From NCBI GenBank assembly GCA_963774935.1, contig CAVZGO010000007.1, positions 731,378-795,377 on the forward strand: a stretch of 64,000 nt of DNA. Reading direction: 5' to 3'. The stretch's first letter is position 1; every line of letters starts with the position of its first letter. Of the stretch, positions 17,863-27,412 are shown piece after piece. The stretch comes from CAVZGO01 sp963774935. Lineage in GTDB: Bacteria > Chloroflexota > Anaerolineae > Anaerolineales > UBA4823. Below the pieces are notes generated by a model. That model saw only the letters and a program-made list of their open reading frames with translations. It ran no database searches and was not told where the DNA came from. Made by a program: the position numbers and the translations under genes.

Positions 17863-18756
17863 TTAGTCAGATTCCGGCAAGGTACGGTGTCTTGGAAAGG
17901 CTATAACATATGCCTTCCAATCCAGCTCTTCTGGAGAGGTAACCGGTGGAAATCCTGCCTGCATGCGGCAGAGCCGGTAATTTGCTGATAATCTATCCCA
18001 GGCTGCCTGGGCGGATTCTGGTCCGTGTAGCTCAAGGAACACGACCGGATTGTTTTCTTCTAACAGGTGTTGCATCCCAGGCAAAGCCAGCACCTCGCCG
18101 CCTTCTATATCGATCTTAATCAGATCAGGCGCCGGGTGGCTCTGTTGGAAAACAAATTCATCCAGGGATGTGCCGTTTATATTTATAGATTGCGTATAGG
18201 TAACCTCCTGGCGCCCGGCAGAGCCCTGAGCTTTTCCCATTCCGCCCGATGGACCGACCAGGAATTGAACTTCCCGGCTGGCATCGATCACCGCATTCGG
18301 GACCACACACACCCGCTCTCCCAGAGCATTGAGCGCCAGGTTGTTTTTTAAGCGATTCACATTATATGGGAGAGCCTCAAATGCAAACACTTGCCCATTT
18401 TCACCAACCCCGAGGGCAAGCATCAGGCTGATATAACCGATATTGGCGCCCACATCGTATGCGACCATGCCGGGCTGGACCAGCTCTGCCAGGGCAGCCT
18501 GCAGCTCTGGCTCGTAGGTGCCCAGCCAGTAATCTTTCTCGGTCTGCAAATCCAGCGCCAGGTGCATTCCTGCCAGAGCGCCAGCAGCTACTTCTACATC
18601 GGTTAAGCCCTGGGGAGCAGCGCGGTTCAGACCGCGGCGGATCCAGCGCGCCAGAGCGGGATGGCGATACAGGCTCTGGCGAGCTGTAGGAGGCAGCAGC
18701 CGGGCTGCCCAGGCCGCGCCTGATAGGACGAAGCCAGAGAGACCTTTACCTCTCAT
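17863..18756 (-). CDS. FkbM family methyltransferase
   Basis: This 297-residue SAM-dependent methyltransferase has the cofactor site in YDVGANIGYISLMLALGVG. The following regions are FAFEALPYNVNRLKNNLALN, IKIDIEGGEVLALPGM and VVFLELHGPE, all typical of the FkbM family. The open frame extends 85 residues further upstream, but the ATG at 18756 overlaps the stop of the preceding glycosyltransferase gene (ATGA) and the extension is low-complexity Arg/Gly/Pro, so I take 18756. It probably O-methylates a sugar of the glycan made by this cluster. Confidence 0.88.
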   Translation of the reverse strand: MRGKGLSGFVLSGAAWAARLLPPTARQSLYRHPALARWIRRGLNRAAPQGLTDVEVAAGALAGMHLALDLQTEKDYWLGTYEPELQAALAELVQPGMVAYDVGANIGYISLMLALGVGENGQVFAFEALPYNVNRLKNNLALNALGERVCVVPNAVIDASREVQFLVGPSGGMGKAQGSAGRQEVTYTQSININGTSLDEFVFQQSHPAPDLIKIDIEGGEVLALPGMQHLLEENNPVVFLELHGPESAQAAWDRLSANYRLCRMQAGFPPVTSPEELDWKAYVIAFPRHRTLPESD

Positions 18757-19839
18757 ACGCCCTCCAGTAAGGCAGCCAGATAACCTTTTACCATTGCATC
18801 CAGGCCGAACATTGCTTCTGCACGGCGGCGCGCCTGCAGGCGGAAATACTCCTGGTCTGCTAAGATTTCGGCCGCCTGGCAAGCCAGGCCATCCAGGTCG
18901 GGTGGGTCCAGCTTCCAGGAATCGCCGCCGTAGGAGGCAACGCGCCCGGCATCCCCGGCAACCAGCTCGGGCAAGGCGCCGGTATCGAAGGCTGCCACGG
19001 GCAGTCCGCACGCCAGGGCTTCGATGACTGAATTGGGGCAGGCAGCGTTGATATCCGATGAATAAAGCAGGTGAGCGGAGCGGTCGATTTCGGGGATGCG
19101 CTGGCGCTCCACCTGCCCAGCCCAGTGAATTTGCAGGCGAGTTTTGTTTTTCCAGGATTGCTGGACGGCTGGCGATACCCTGCCGACCACCATCAGCTCG
19201 ACCAGGCGGGCGGGTAGACCAGGCTGCCCGTCCGCGAGACGTTCTGCCAGCCCCACAGCCGCAGCCAAACCGGCTTCATAACCGCCCATCAGGCTGCCTT
19301 CAACCAGCAATATTCGCCAGCGGTCGGATGGCGGTTTGCCTGGGCCATCCGGTGAATAGGTCTGTAAATCGACACCGTTGTACACCACTCGTTTGGCTAT
19401 ACGGGTAGGCCCATAAACACGCTCCCACCAGGTTTGAGAGAACTGGCTCTGGTAGACAATTTCATGCGCCAGGCGGGCTCGGATGAATGATAGCAGCAGG
19501 TTGCCGCTTTCAGCGCGCAGCTTGTGGCGCAGGCTGGCTTTTGGATATTCGGGAGAACTCAATCGGTGCAGCCAGTTCATGCCGTTCAGTCGCTGCACGA
19601 GTTCGGGCGCCGCGCTGGCGGGCGCGCCATAAGCCCCAGAGTTGGCGGGCGCCGCCAATGACCAGCACCGACTGGTAGGGTGTGTCGTTTAGATCCTGGC
19701 TGGCTGAGATGCCTCGCTTTGCCAGTCCTTCGAGCAGCTTATACTTGAAGGAAACCATGCCTCCAACGCCGGCCACATTCGGTACAATGCAAATGCGATT
19801 TGCCTGCATCCTGGGGGGGATTGCCAGATCAGCGCTCAT
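18753..19839 (-). CDS. Glycosyltransferase, GT4-like, interrupted by a +1 frameshift
   Basis: The N-terminus from ATG 19839 reads NRICIVPNVAGVGGMVSFKYKLLEGLAKRG and ends ...VLVIGGARQLWGLWRARQRGA. The continuation, ELVQRLNGMNWLHR, is in another frame and runs to the stop at 18753, with donor-site features SVIEALACGLPVAAFDTGALPEL. Removing one base from the GGG run at 19605-19607 joins them into a 361-residue protein. Both halves are well preserved, so a sequence error is more likely than decay. Its start overlaps the acyltransferase stop by 11 nt and its stop overlaps the methyltransferase start. Confidence 0.8.
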
Positions 19840-20287
19840 CTTTCCAGCCTGGTCTTATACCCACGCAGCGAGCAGGGATACCCGCCCAGATTTCCCCCTC
19901 TCCGGTTGATTCGAGCAGCACGGCATTGGCACCGATCACGCTGCCACGCCTGACGTGTAGGATGCCTGATTTACACAACACTTTGCAGCCGGGAGAGAGG
20001 ATCACATCATCCTCGACAATTATGCTTTCGAAAGCGCTCTGATCTGATGGTAGGTAGATGTCCGCTCTTCCAACGGTGACGCCGGGATAGATCTTGACGT
20101 TTGCACCAATTGCTGCCTTGGAATGGATGACCACACCCACGCCACCATGCGCCAGCTCGAAACCGGGTCCGACCGGCACTGTCCGGGGAATCTCCACTCC
20201 CAGCAGCTTCAGCGCCAGGTAAGCCAGGCGGCCAAACAAACGGTTCTGGCGTGCATAAACCAGGCGAGTCGGCAGGTCACGCGGCAT
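19829..20287 (-). CDS. Serine acetyltransferase-like acyltransferase, left-handed beta-helix
   Basis: This 152-residue hexapeptide-repeat protein has the repeats in HGGVGVVIHSKAAIGANVKIYPGV and VIGANAVLLES. The closing IWAGIPARCVG is typical of CysE/WcaF-type O-acetyltransferases. The frame is open 43 codons further upstream, but that part is antisense-like and overlaps wecB. The ATG at 20287 overlaps the wecB end by only 11 nt and begins directly before MPRDLPTRLVYARQNRL, so it is preferred. In this operon it most likely O- or N-acetylates a glycan sugar; direct use of serine is less likely. Confidence 0.82.
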   Translation of the reverse strand: MPRDLPTRLVYARQNRLFGRLAYLALKLLGVEIPRTVPVGPGFELAHGGVGVVIHSKAAIGANVKIYPGVTVGRADIYLPSDQSAFESIIVEDDVILSPGCKVLCKSGILHVRRGSVIGANAVLLESTGEGEIWAGIPARCVGIRPGWKDER

Positions 20288-21440
20288 AGCGCTTCTCGTA
20301 ATCCAGCAGCGCCTGGACGATGCGCCCGGCGGCATGCCCATCGCCGTAGGGGTTGACCTGGTGCGCCATGGCGGTATGCGCGGCAGGATTATCCAGCAGC
20401 CGGCGGGTCTCGGCATAGATGCGTTCCGAGTCGGTGCCTATCAACCGGACCGTGCCTGCCTGGACGCCTTCGGGTCGCTCGGTGACCTGGCGCAGCACCA
20501 GCACTGGCACCCCCAGCCCGGGAGCTTCTTCCTGCAGGCCGCCTGAATCCGTCAGCACCAGGGTGGATTTTTTCATAACCTGTACCATGGAGAGGTAATC
20601 CAATGGGGGCAGCAAGGTGAAATTGGGGATGTTTCCCAGCAGCCGGTAGGCAGGCTCCTGGACATTGGGATTTATGTGCACCGGATAGATGAACTGCACC
20701 CGCTCCTGGTATTCACGCGCCAGGCTTGCCAGGGTGCTGAAGATGCGCTCGAAAGGCTGGCCAAAATTTTCTCGACGATGGGCGGTAACCAGCACCAGTC
20801 GGGGCGTTTGCGCATCGGGCGTTTCAGGTGAGTTGGATATGCCGATCTGCTCAAACAGGCTAAGCACTTCAGCGGGTGCTGGCAATCTGGCAATCTGCTG
20901 CAGGGCGTCGATCACCGGGTTGCCGGTGACCAGAACCTGCTCGCTCGCGACCCCTTCGCGCAGCAGATTCTGGCGCGCCCATTCGGTGGGGGCGAAATGC
21001 AGATCAGCAGTCACCCCGGCCACGCGGCGGTTTATTTCTTCGGGGAAGGGCTGCCATTTGTCGTGGGTGCGCAGCCCGGCTTCCACATGCCCGACCTTCA
21101 CCTGATGAAAGTAAGCCAGTAATGACGCCGCCATCACCGTGGTGGTATCGCCCTGCACCAGCACCCAATCGGGTTTTAATTGTGCCAGTACCGGGTCCAG
21201 GTGGGTAAATACCGCCGCGGTCATCTCCGCCAGCGACTGGTTAGGACGCATCAGGTCCAGGTCGACATCCGGCTGGATGTGGAAAAGCGCCAGTACCTGA
21301 TCTAGCATATCGCGATGCTGGGCGGTGACGCATACCTGCGCCTGCACCCCGGGCGTCTTCGCCAGCGCCTGCACCACCGGAGCCATCTTCACAGCCTCCG
21401 GTCGGGTGCCGAAAATAGAAAGGATGCGCAGAGGTTTCAT
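20277..21440 (-). CDS. wecB: UDP-N-acetylglucosamine 2-epimerase, non-hydrolysing
   Basis: This 387-residue enzyme converts UDP-GlcNAc to UDP-ManNAc. Signature segments are FGTRPEAVKMAPVVQAL (10-26), VLVQGDTTTVMAAS, KVGHVEAGLRTHDKWQPFPEEINR, VTAHRRENFG, and TDSGGLQEEAPGLGVPVLVLR. The length is normal for the family. It lies downstream of wecC with 139 bases between, and these two together would provide UDP-ManNAcA for the surface polymer made by the cluster. The ATG has no strong ribosome binding site. Confidence 0.94.
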   Translation of the reverse strand: MKPLRILSIFGTRPEAVKMAPVVQALAKTPGVQAQVCVTAQHRDMLDQVLALFHIQPDVDLDLMRPNQSLAEMTAAVFTHLDPVLAQLKPDWVLVQGDTTTVMAASLLAYFHQVKVGHVEAGLRTHDKWQPFPEEINRRVAGVTADLHFAPTEWARQNLLREGVASEQVLVTGNPVIDALQQIARLPAPAEVLSLFEQIGISNSPETPDAQTPRLVLVTAHRRENFGQPFERIFSTLASLAREYQERVQFIYPVHINPNVQEPAYRLLGNIPNFTLLPPLDYLSMVQVMKKSTLVLTDSGGLQEEAPGLGVPVLVLRQVTERPEGVQAGTVRLIGTDSERIYAETRRLLDNPAAHTAMAHQVNPYGDGHAAGRIVQALLDYEKRYAA

Positions 21441-21579
21441 GAGTGCAACCAGGATGGATTAAGCATCAGTTACTCACTACCAATGGGAAACGGATATTGA
21501 TCATTGCGGCTTCGCAAGGGTAGAAAGCTCGAAGCTAATCAAGTATATCACCCGGCGATAAGCCCGGTTCCCGGAGGTA

Positions 21580-22869
21580 CTAACCAACCCCCAGACGATG
21601 GAACGAAAAGCCAGCGCTGCGCCAAAGTGGTGCGTTCCAGCCGTTCACCGCGTCTACTACCAGGCGAGCAGGTGAGAGCCGCAGGATTTCGGCGGGGGAT
21701 AATTCCAACAGGCGTTTGTGGCGCACCAGCAATGCAATCAGGTCGGCGTCGACAAGGGCAGCCTCCAGGCTGGGAGCCATCCGTACGCCTGGAATTTGGG
21801 CGTCGGTTTTGAACGGCTCATAGGCGCTCACGAGTGCTCCTGCCTGGGCGAGCAGGTGGGCGATTTCAATCGCCGGGCTTTCGCGCAGGTCGTCTACGTC
21901 GGGCTTGTAGGCTAAGCCCAGCACGGTCACACGTTTGCCCGCCAGCTCAGCACTGCCGCTGCTGGCCTGGAAAGCGCCGCGGATCAGGTCCACCACGTGC
22001 GCCGGCTGGCTGTCGTTGACATGGCGAGCCGTACGGATGAGCGGCGTCAGGCCGGGGGCAGCCTCTACCAGGAACCACGGATCCACGCTGATACAGTGCC
22101 CGCCCACGCCAGGCCCCGGTTGTAGAATGTTCACGCGTGGATGCAGGTTGGCAAGCCGAATCGCCTCCCAGGCATCGATGCCAAAGCGTTCGGACAGGCG
22201 CGAGAACTCGTTGGCGATGGCGATATTGACATCCCGGTAAGTGTTTTCCATCAGCTTGACCATCTCAGCAGTGGTGGCGTTGGTGAGTATAATATCGCCG
22301 CGCACGAAGATGGTGTACAGGTCACGCCCGGCTTCGGCGGATGCTGCATCCACTCCGCCGATCACGCGGGCGTTCTCGATCAGCTCTCGAAGAATTTGGC
22401 CCGGCAAAACGCGCTCGGGTACATGCGCCAGATGAAAATCCGTGCCAGCTTGAAGCCCTGAACGCTCCAGGATGGGCGCCAGGAGATCGACTGTGGTGCG
22501 CGGTGGGGAGGTGGATTCCAGCACCACCAGGTTTCCAGCCTGCAGGTAGGGAACAATGGCCTCAGCCGCAGAAACCACGAAGCTCATATCGGCGCGCTTG
22601 TCTTCGTAGAAAGGGGTAGGCACGGCAATAATAAAGGCATCAGCTGGCTCGGGTTGGCTGGTAATGGTCAAGTTGCCTGATCCAAGAGCGGCCTGCACCA
22701 AGGTGCGCAGACCGGGCTCGTGCAGATGCAGCCCACCGTTGCGCAGGGTGCTGACTACTGCCGGGTTGACATCGACGCCAACAACTTTTAAGCCATGAGT
22801 GGCAAATGTGCTGGCAGTGGGCAGACCGATATAGCCCAGACCGAGCACGCAAATTTTCTGATAGTTCAC
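21580..22869 (-). CDS. wecC: UDP-N-acetyl-D-mannosamine dehydrogenase
   Basis: This 429-residue NAD-dependent enzyme oxidises UDP-ManNAc to UDP-ManNAcA in two steps. The NAD site is GLGYIGLPTASTFATHG. It also shows LESTSPPRTTVDLL and a central domain with KLMENTYRDVNIAIANE. The catalytic cysteine lies in GPGVGGHCISVDPWF, and the C-terminal domain contains VLGLAYKPDVDDLRESPA. The start is GTG, with GGAG 7 nt upstream. The adjacent 2-epimerase makes WecC more likely than another UDP-sugar dehydrogenase. The 143 bases upstream (22870-23012) hold its promoter region and nothing else I recognise. Confidence 0.92.
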   Translation of the reverse strand: MNYQKICVLGLGYIGLPTASTFATHGLKVVGVDVNPAVVSTLRNGGLHLHEPGLRTLVQAALGSGNLTITSQPEPADAFIIAVPTPFYEDKRADMSFVVSAAEAIVPYLQAGNLVVLESTSPPRTTVDLLAPILERSGLQAGTDFHLAHVPERVLPGQILRELIENARVIGGVDAASAEAGRDLYTIFVRGDIILTNATTAEMVKLMENTYRDVNIAIANEFSRLSERFGIDAWEAIRLANLHPRVNILQPGPGVGGHCISVDPWFLVEAAPGLTPLIRTARHVNDSQPAHVVDLIRGAFQASSGSAELAGKRVTVLGLAYKPDVDDLRESPAIEIAHLLAQAGALVSAYEPFKTDAQIPGVRMAPSLEAALVDADLIALLVRHKRLLELSPAEILRLSPARLVVDAVNGWNAPLWRSAGFSFHRLGVG

Positions 22870-23012
22870 AGGTCACTCCATGTGTTGATTCCCACCATAA
22901 AGGATTCGATAAGGGTTCACCTTCGTAGCAGGAAAGCTGGAAAATAGGCTGAAGCGCCTAGCGGGCGTTATTATCTCACAAAAGGCACTGGATATCGGGA
23001 GCGTCAGAATTG

Positions 23013-23852
23013 TCAGGGCTGGTAGATGGCAAAATCATCGAACCATGCCTGCAGGCCGGCTGTATCGCGCGTGCCAGCCATCAGCCCGGTGCCGCCGCTG
23101 GTAAAGTCATCCTCCGCAACCTCCATCAGTTGTGTGTCGTTTACGATCAACCTCAGGCGGTCGCCGCGGCAATCGGCGCGCAGTTTGTTGACCGCATTAC
23201 CGCGCCGGATGATCCCATTTTCATCCTGTCCTTCTTCAATGAATTCAAATTCACCTTCTTCCATTTTGGCGATGCCATAATCGCCATTGCTGCTGATGAC
23301 CAGGGCGTAGAAGTTGACTCCATCGACCTGGCGGCAAATCAGGCCGTAATAGCCATCCTCCGCGCCAGCCTGGCGAGAGGCCAGGCTTTCAACGATTACA
23401 TCACTGTATTCTTTTTCACGCACACTCCAGATATTGCCATTGGGAATGTCCACCGTGATGCGGTAGCCGCCTTCGAAAAAGTCAATTGTGTATTCATCGG
23501 TCTCGTCAGTGTACCAGCCCACCGGCTGAGAGAAATCATCCGAAAAGACAAGGTTCAGGCTTTCTGTAGCAGTCGGGCTGGCGGCAGGTGCATCGCTGGG
23601 GCGAAGTGTGGCTGTCGCGGGCGGGGTAGGTGTGACGGGCGTGAGAATTGTCGTGGCGGTGGACACCTGCGTTAGCAAAGGCGCGTTTTCGGTCAGCATC
23701 ACCTGTAAGGTTTGAGCTGCCTGGGTGAATTGCGCCTGTGGACCAGTTGTTTCGTTGGTCGAGTATCCGGGGTAGTTGCAGCCTGCCAGGCTGGCAGCAC
23801 AGACGAGTATAGCAAATACTATTAGAATGCCGCGTGGAAGTGTGAATTTCAT
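23013..23852 (-). CDS. Lipoprotein with a concanavalin-like (LamG/DUF1080-type) domain
   Basis: This 279-residue protein has a lipoprotein signal, ILVCAASLAGC, with the lipobox cysteine near residue 25. A Thr/Pro/Ala-rich linker extends to about 95. The C-terminal domain, beginning VFSDDFSQPVGWYTDETDEYTIDFFEGGYRI, looks like a jelly-roll carbohydrate- or ligand-binding fold common in Anaerolineae lipoproteins. No catalytic residues can be named. It starts 4 bases after the GH31 stop, so the two are probably co-transcribed. It may hold or bind saccharides at the cell surface; that is inference. Confidence 0.75.
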   Translation of the reverse strand: MKFTLPRGILIVFAILVCAASLAGCNYPGYSTNETTGPQAQFTQAAQTLQVMLTENAPLLTQVSTATTILTPVTPTPPATATLRPSDAPAASPTATESLNLVFSDDFSQPVGWYTDETDEYTIDFFEGGYRITVDIPNGNIWSVREKEYSDVIVESLASRQAGAEDGYYGLICRQVDGVNFYALVISSNGDYGIAKMEEGEFEFIEEGQDENGIIRRGNAVNKLRADCRGDRLRLIVNDTQLMEVAEDDFTSGGTGLMAGTRDTAGLQAWFDDFAIYQP

Positions 23853-23856
23853 GGTC

Positions 23857-26263
23857 TTAATCCTCTCCAGCCTGGTGCAACAGGCTGTCTAATACGGCTA
23901 TTTGGGTGTCTGTGAGACCGGAGTAAGCGCGCACATTGGCTCGACCAGCCAGGATCTCCGCCCAATGCGCGTCGATCTCAGTTTTTACGCGCGTGTCCAG
24001 CTTGAAAGCGGATAGATACGTGCGCAGCTTGTCGAATTTACGATCCCGCCGGGAGATCAATCCGTCTTGAGCTTGCACAGTAATACACAAGCTATCGGAG
24101 TGTGCCAGGTCTATTGCATTAAAACTTATTGCATCCCGCCTCAGATCGTAGCTGTATTCCAGGGTTATTGGACTGCTGTTCACCTGTACTTCGACCTGTT
24201 CGGGCTGGCTGATCCCACGCAACTCCACCTGGAAGGTACGAGTAGCGGGCAAGACTTGCCAGTCGCCGCGCGGTGGGTGGATCTCCAGGATGAGTTTGTC
24301 TTGCAGCCAGGTTTGGGTTATGGTGGTGACGGCATATTTTCCATCCTGATAGGCGGTGGTTTCACCATCGTCTTCCACCAGGTCAAAGGAGTTATCAGCG
24401 CCTGGTAATACCACCAGGTGGATCTGTTCGGGCAATCCCACTCCACCCCAACCAGAAAGACGGCCAAGAGGGATGATGGCGCCTGCCCTGGCAAAAATGG
24501 GAATATCCTCCAGCAAGCCATAAACATTGCACCAGCCACCGCGGGTTACTTCGCCGGTGAAGAAGTTGAACCAGTCGCCTTCGGGCAGCCAGAGAGTTCT
24601 GGCGGCTCAACCCGGTTTCGGGGTGCGCCGGGGAAGTGTAGGGCGCAGCCAGCAGCTCGCTGCCGAACCAGTAAAGCTGCGGTACCTGGTACGCCTGCGG
24701 CTCTTCCGGGTGGGTGTAATAAAGAGGTGTCACCAGGGGCAGGCTGGTGGTTGTGTTGCGCCATGCCATCGAGTACAGGTAAGGAATCAGGGCGTGGCGC
24801 AGGCGTAACGCCTGTATGGCAGCTCGCTCAGCGGCGGGTCCGCGCCCCCACGGACGGCGCTCGTGGTATGGGCTGTTGGTGCAGTGCATACGCAGGATGG
24901 GACTGAACACGCCGTACTGCAGCCAGCGGGTATACAGCTCATCGTCCTCAATGCCGCCCATGTGACCACCGATATCATGGCTCCACCAGCCATAGCCTAC
25001 ATTTGCAGCGGTGGCGGTGAAGCCAGGTTGGTTGTGTAAAGCTTCCCACCCGACTACCGTGTCACCTGAAAAGCCAATCGGATAGCGGTGGTTGCCCAAC
25101 CCTCCCCAGCGCGAAAAGATAAAGGGTCGCTTAACACCATCACGCCCCAGGTCGTAGAAGTGCAGGTGGTTCAGCCACCAGAGCGGATCGAGATTGGCAA
25201 GCTGGCTGCGTTTGCCCTGCTGCCAATCCAACCACCAAAAATCCACCCCTATCTTCTCCTGCGGGTGATGTAAGAGCTCAAAATAGCCCTGCATAAATCT
25301 CCGGTCGGCGCAGTCAAAAGGTATGGGCTGTTCCTGTGCTGCATCGATACCCAGAAACTCAGCCAGGGCAGGGTACTGCGCTTCATGAGGATAGACGCCA
25401 TCAGCAGGGTGTAAGTTCAGTGAAGTTTTCAAGCCCATCTGGTGCAGATGGTCGATCAATCCAGCCGGGTCCGGGAACAGCTCATTGTTCCAGGTGTAGC
25501 CCGTCCAGCCGCTTGATCGGTTGCCGGTGCGGGTGATATGCCAGTCCATGTCCACGATGCAGACCGAGAGTGGTACCTGGTGCTCGTAGAATTCTTCCAT
25601 CAATGCCAACAGCTCTTCTTGCGTATATGCCCAGTATCGGCTCCACCAGTTGCCCAGAATCCAGCGTGGAATCAGTGCAGGCGCACCGGCTACAAGGCTG
25701 AATTCCCGCAAACAGGCAGGATAATCGTGACCGTAACCAAAGAGATAAAGGTCCAGGTTCTCGGGATGCTGGCGTGGCGCCAGCCAGCCATCTGCTGAGA
25801 AGACCAGGCTTTGCGAATCATCCACAACAGCCCAACCGGAGCGCGAGATCAGGCCTGGCTCCAGGCGGACAGCTCCCTGAGCGTTGTCCAGGGTGCGGGC
25901 GGTGCCCATCAGATTCTGGGCTCTCCAGTATGGATCACTGTAATGCCAGGTCTGACCGGTGGCTTTAACCGTTGCCTGCAGGCTGTGTGGTGTGAATTTC
26001 GCCGGTGAGCTATCATAATGAATAACCAGGTGTTCGGTCTCGATCTCAAGCCCATTTGGAATAACACGAGTGCTGAATTCGGGCACCGGCTGGTTGCGAT
26101 ACCAGAATGCCTGGCTGGGAGAATCCTCGAAGTCCCCCGTTGGGCTGTATTCCATGCGTACCAGGCGGCTGGTCAAGATAGTAAAACGTGCCTGGGGTGT
26201 GCTTATGATGGCGCCTGGCATTGCAATAGGATCAAAAGATGGGATGGGCTGTAAGGCATGCAT
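23857..26263 (-). CDS. Glycoside hydrolase family 31 (alpha-glycosidase), interrupted by a +1 frameshift
   Basis: The frame-corrected protein is about 801 residues. The N-terminal galactose-mutarotase-like domain precedes a TIM barrel with PRWILGNWWSRYWAYTQEE, the nucleophile region VDFWWLDWQQGKRS, the acid/base region GFSGDTVVGWEAL, and WWSHDIGGHMGG. The first frame fails after PETGLSRQ. The correct continuation, TLWLPEGDWFNFFTGEV and then GLLEDIPIFARAGAIIPLG, is in the next frame. Deleting one base at the TT of 24597-24598 restores it. I chose the ATG at 26263 because a TACAAT box lies 6 nt upstream and no Shine-Dalgarno sequence is present. Substrate (alpha-glucoside or alpha-xyloside) is uncertain. 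Confidence 0.85.
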
Positions 26264-26269
26264 GGAAAA

Positions 26270-26275
26270 ATTGTA
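26270..26275 (-). promoter_or_regulatory. -10-like box for the GH31 gene, leaderless type
   Basis: TACAAT on the minus strand lies 6 nt before the ATG. No ribosome binding site is seen between them. Confidence 0.4.
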
Positions 26276-26392
26276 CCAGATTTCCCACTCCCATGAATCT
26301 TGGGTGGAAATTATGGGATTAAAGGTTATCAAAAGGCAATAGAAACCCGTAAAGTACTCCTGAAATGTATTAAGCCAACAAGATGGCTGGGG

Positions 26393-26398
26393 TAAAAT
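26393..26398 (+). promoter_or_regulatory. -10 box TGGGGTAAAAT for the dehydratase gene, leaderless type
   Basis: TAAAAT lies 6 nt before the GTG start. The same 11-mer TGGGGTAAAAT precedes the HAD gene start at 32230 on the other strand. The 141-base gap between the divergent genes (26264-26404) holds both promoters. Confidence 0.45.
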
Positions 26399-26404
26399 TG
26401 TTGT

Positions 26405-27403
26405 GTGATCGAAAATGATTGGAAGGATCGTGTCGTGCTGGTCACCGGAGCGGGTGGTTTTATTGCCAGCCACCTGGTGGAGTCGATTGCAAACCAGGGT
26501 GGCCAGGTGCGTGCATTTGTGCGCTACAATTCGCGTGGCGATCCTGGCCTGCTCAGTCTGCTGCCCGATAATCTGCGTGCCAGTATACAGATTATCCCTG
26601 GCGATCTGCGCGATCTACCAGCTCTGCAAGCCGCAATGCAGGGCGTTTCGACTGTATTCCACCTGGGAGCGCTGATTTCCATTCCCTACTCGTATCTGCA
26701 TCCTGCTGAGGTAGTCGAAACCAACGTAATGGGCACTTTGAATGTGCTGTTGTCAGCGCAATCGTGTAAAGTTGACCGGGTGGTGCACACCTCCACCAGC
26801 GAAGTGTATGGCACTGCGCTGCACGTGCCGATGGACGAAAGGCACCCACTGCAGGGTCAATCACCCTACTCAGCCAGCAAGATCGGCGCCGATAAGCTGG
26901 CTGAGAGTTTTCGCCTCTCTTACGACCTGCCGGTGGTGACCGTGCGACCATTCAACACCTTCGGCCCGCGCCAGTCTGCCCGAGCGGTGATACCTGCAAT
27001 GATCACGCAGGCATTGACCAGCGATGTGTTGCACCTTGGCAACCTGGATGCCCGGCGCGATTTTACTTATGTCAACGATACCGTGCGAGGATTTTTACTT
27101 GCCGCGCAAACCCAGGGCATCGAGGGGATGACCTTTAACCTGGGCAGCGGCACAGAAATCAGGATTGGCGATCTGGCAGAGAAAATCCTGCGCCTGGTTG
27201 ACCGGTCGGTGCGCATCGAAGTGGAGAATCAACGCCTGCGCCCGGGAAACAGCGAAGTGCAGCGCCTGCTTGCGGACAGCTCCCTTGCGCATCAGTTCTT
27301 AGACTGGTCGCCGAGCACCAGTCTCGAGGATGGCTTAAATGCGACCATTGCCTGGATCCGCCAGAACTTGCATCGTTATCGCCTGGGTGTTTATGAGTTT
27401 TAA
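26405..27403 (+). CDS. NAD-dependent sugar-nucleotide epimerase/4,6-dehydratase, LegB-like
   Basis: This 332-residue extended SDR protein has the NAD site VTGAGGFIASHLVE (14-27), the active-site pair YSASK with TSTSEVYG upstream, and the sugar-nucleotide region PFNTFGPRQSARAVIPAMI. The segment VRAFVRYNSRGDPG is like the GlcNAc-nucleotide 4,6-dehydratase group (LegB). GDP-mannose dehydratase or UDP-glucose epimerase activity cannot be excluded. The start is GTG, directly after a -10-like box. The next gene, a sugar nucleotidyltransferase, starts 9 nt after the stop and probably supplies the activated sugar. Confidence 0.85.
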   Translation: MIENDWKDRVVLVTGAGGFIASHLVESIANQGGQVRAFVRYNSRGDPGLLSLLPDNLRASIQIIPGDLRDLPALQAAMQGVSTVFHLGALISIPYSYLHPAEVVETNVMGTLNVLLSAQSCKVDRVVHTSTSEVYGTALHVPMDERHPLQGQSPYSASKIGADKLAESFRLSYDLPVVTVRPFNTFGPRQSARAVIPAMITQALTSDVLHLGNLDARRDFTYVNDTVRGFLLAAQTQGIEGMTFNLGSGTEIRIGDLAEKILRLVDRSVRIEVENQRLRPGNSEVQRLLADSSLAHQFLDWSPSTSLEDGLNATIAWIRQNLHRYRLGVYEF

Positions 27404-27412
27404 GGAGTCTGA

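Noticed and set aside
18757..19011. N-terminal 85-residue extension of the FkbM methyltransferase
   Set aside because: It is Arg/Gly/Pro-rich, lies wholly inside the upstream glycosyltransferase gene, and the ATG at 18756 forms an ATGA overlap that fits the operon.
20288..20416. 43-codon extension of the acyltransferase into wecB
   Set aside because: The extension lies inside the conserved wecB C-terminus and has no domain character. The ATG at 20287 gives an 11-nt overlap and a normal start.
24517..24620. Programmed ribosomal frameshifting at the GH31 and other breaks
   Set aside because: The sites share no slippery heptamer or downstream pseudoknot, lie at unrelated positions in unrelated genes, and are all simple +1 insertions.
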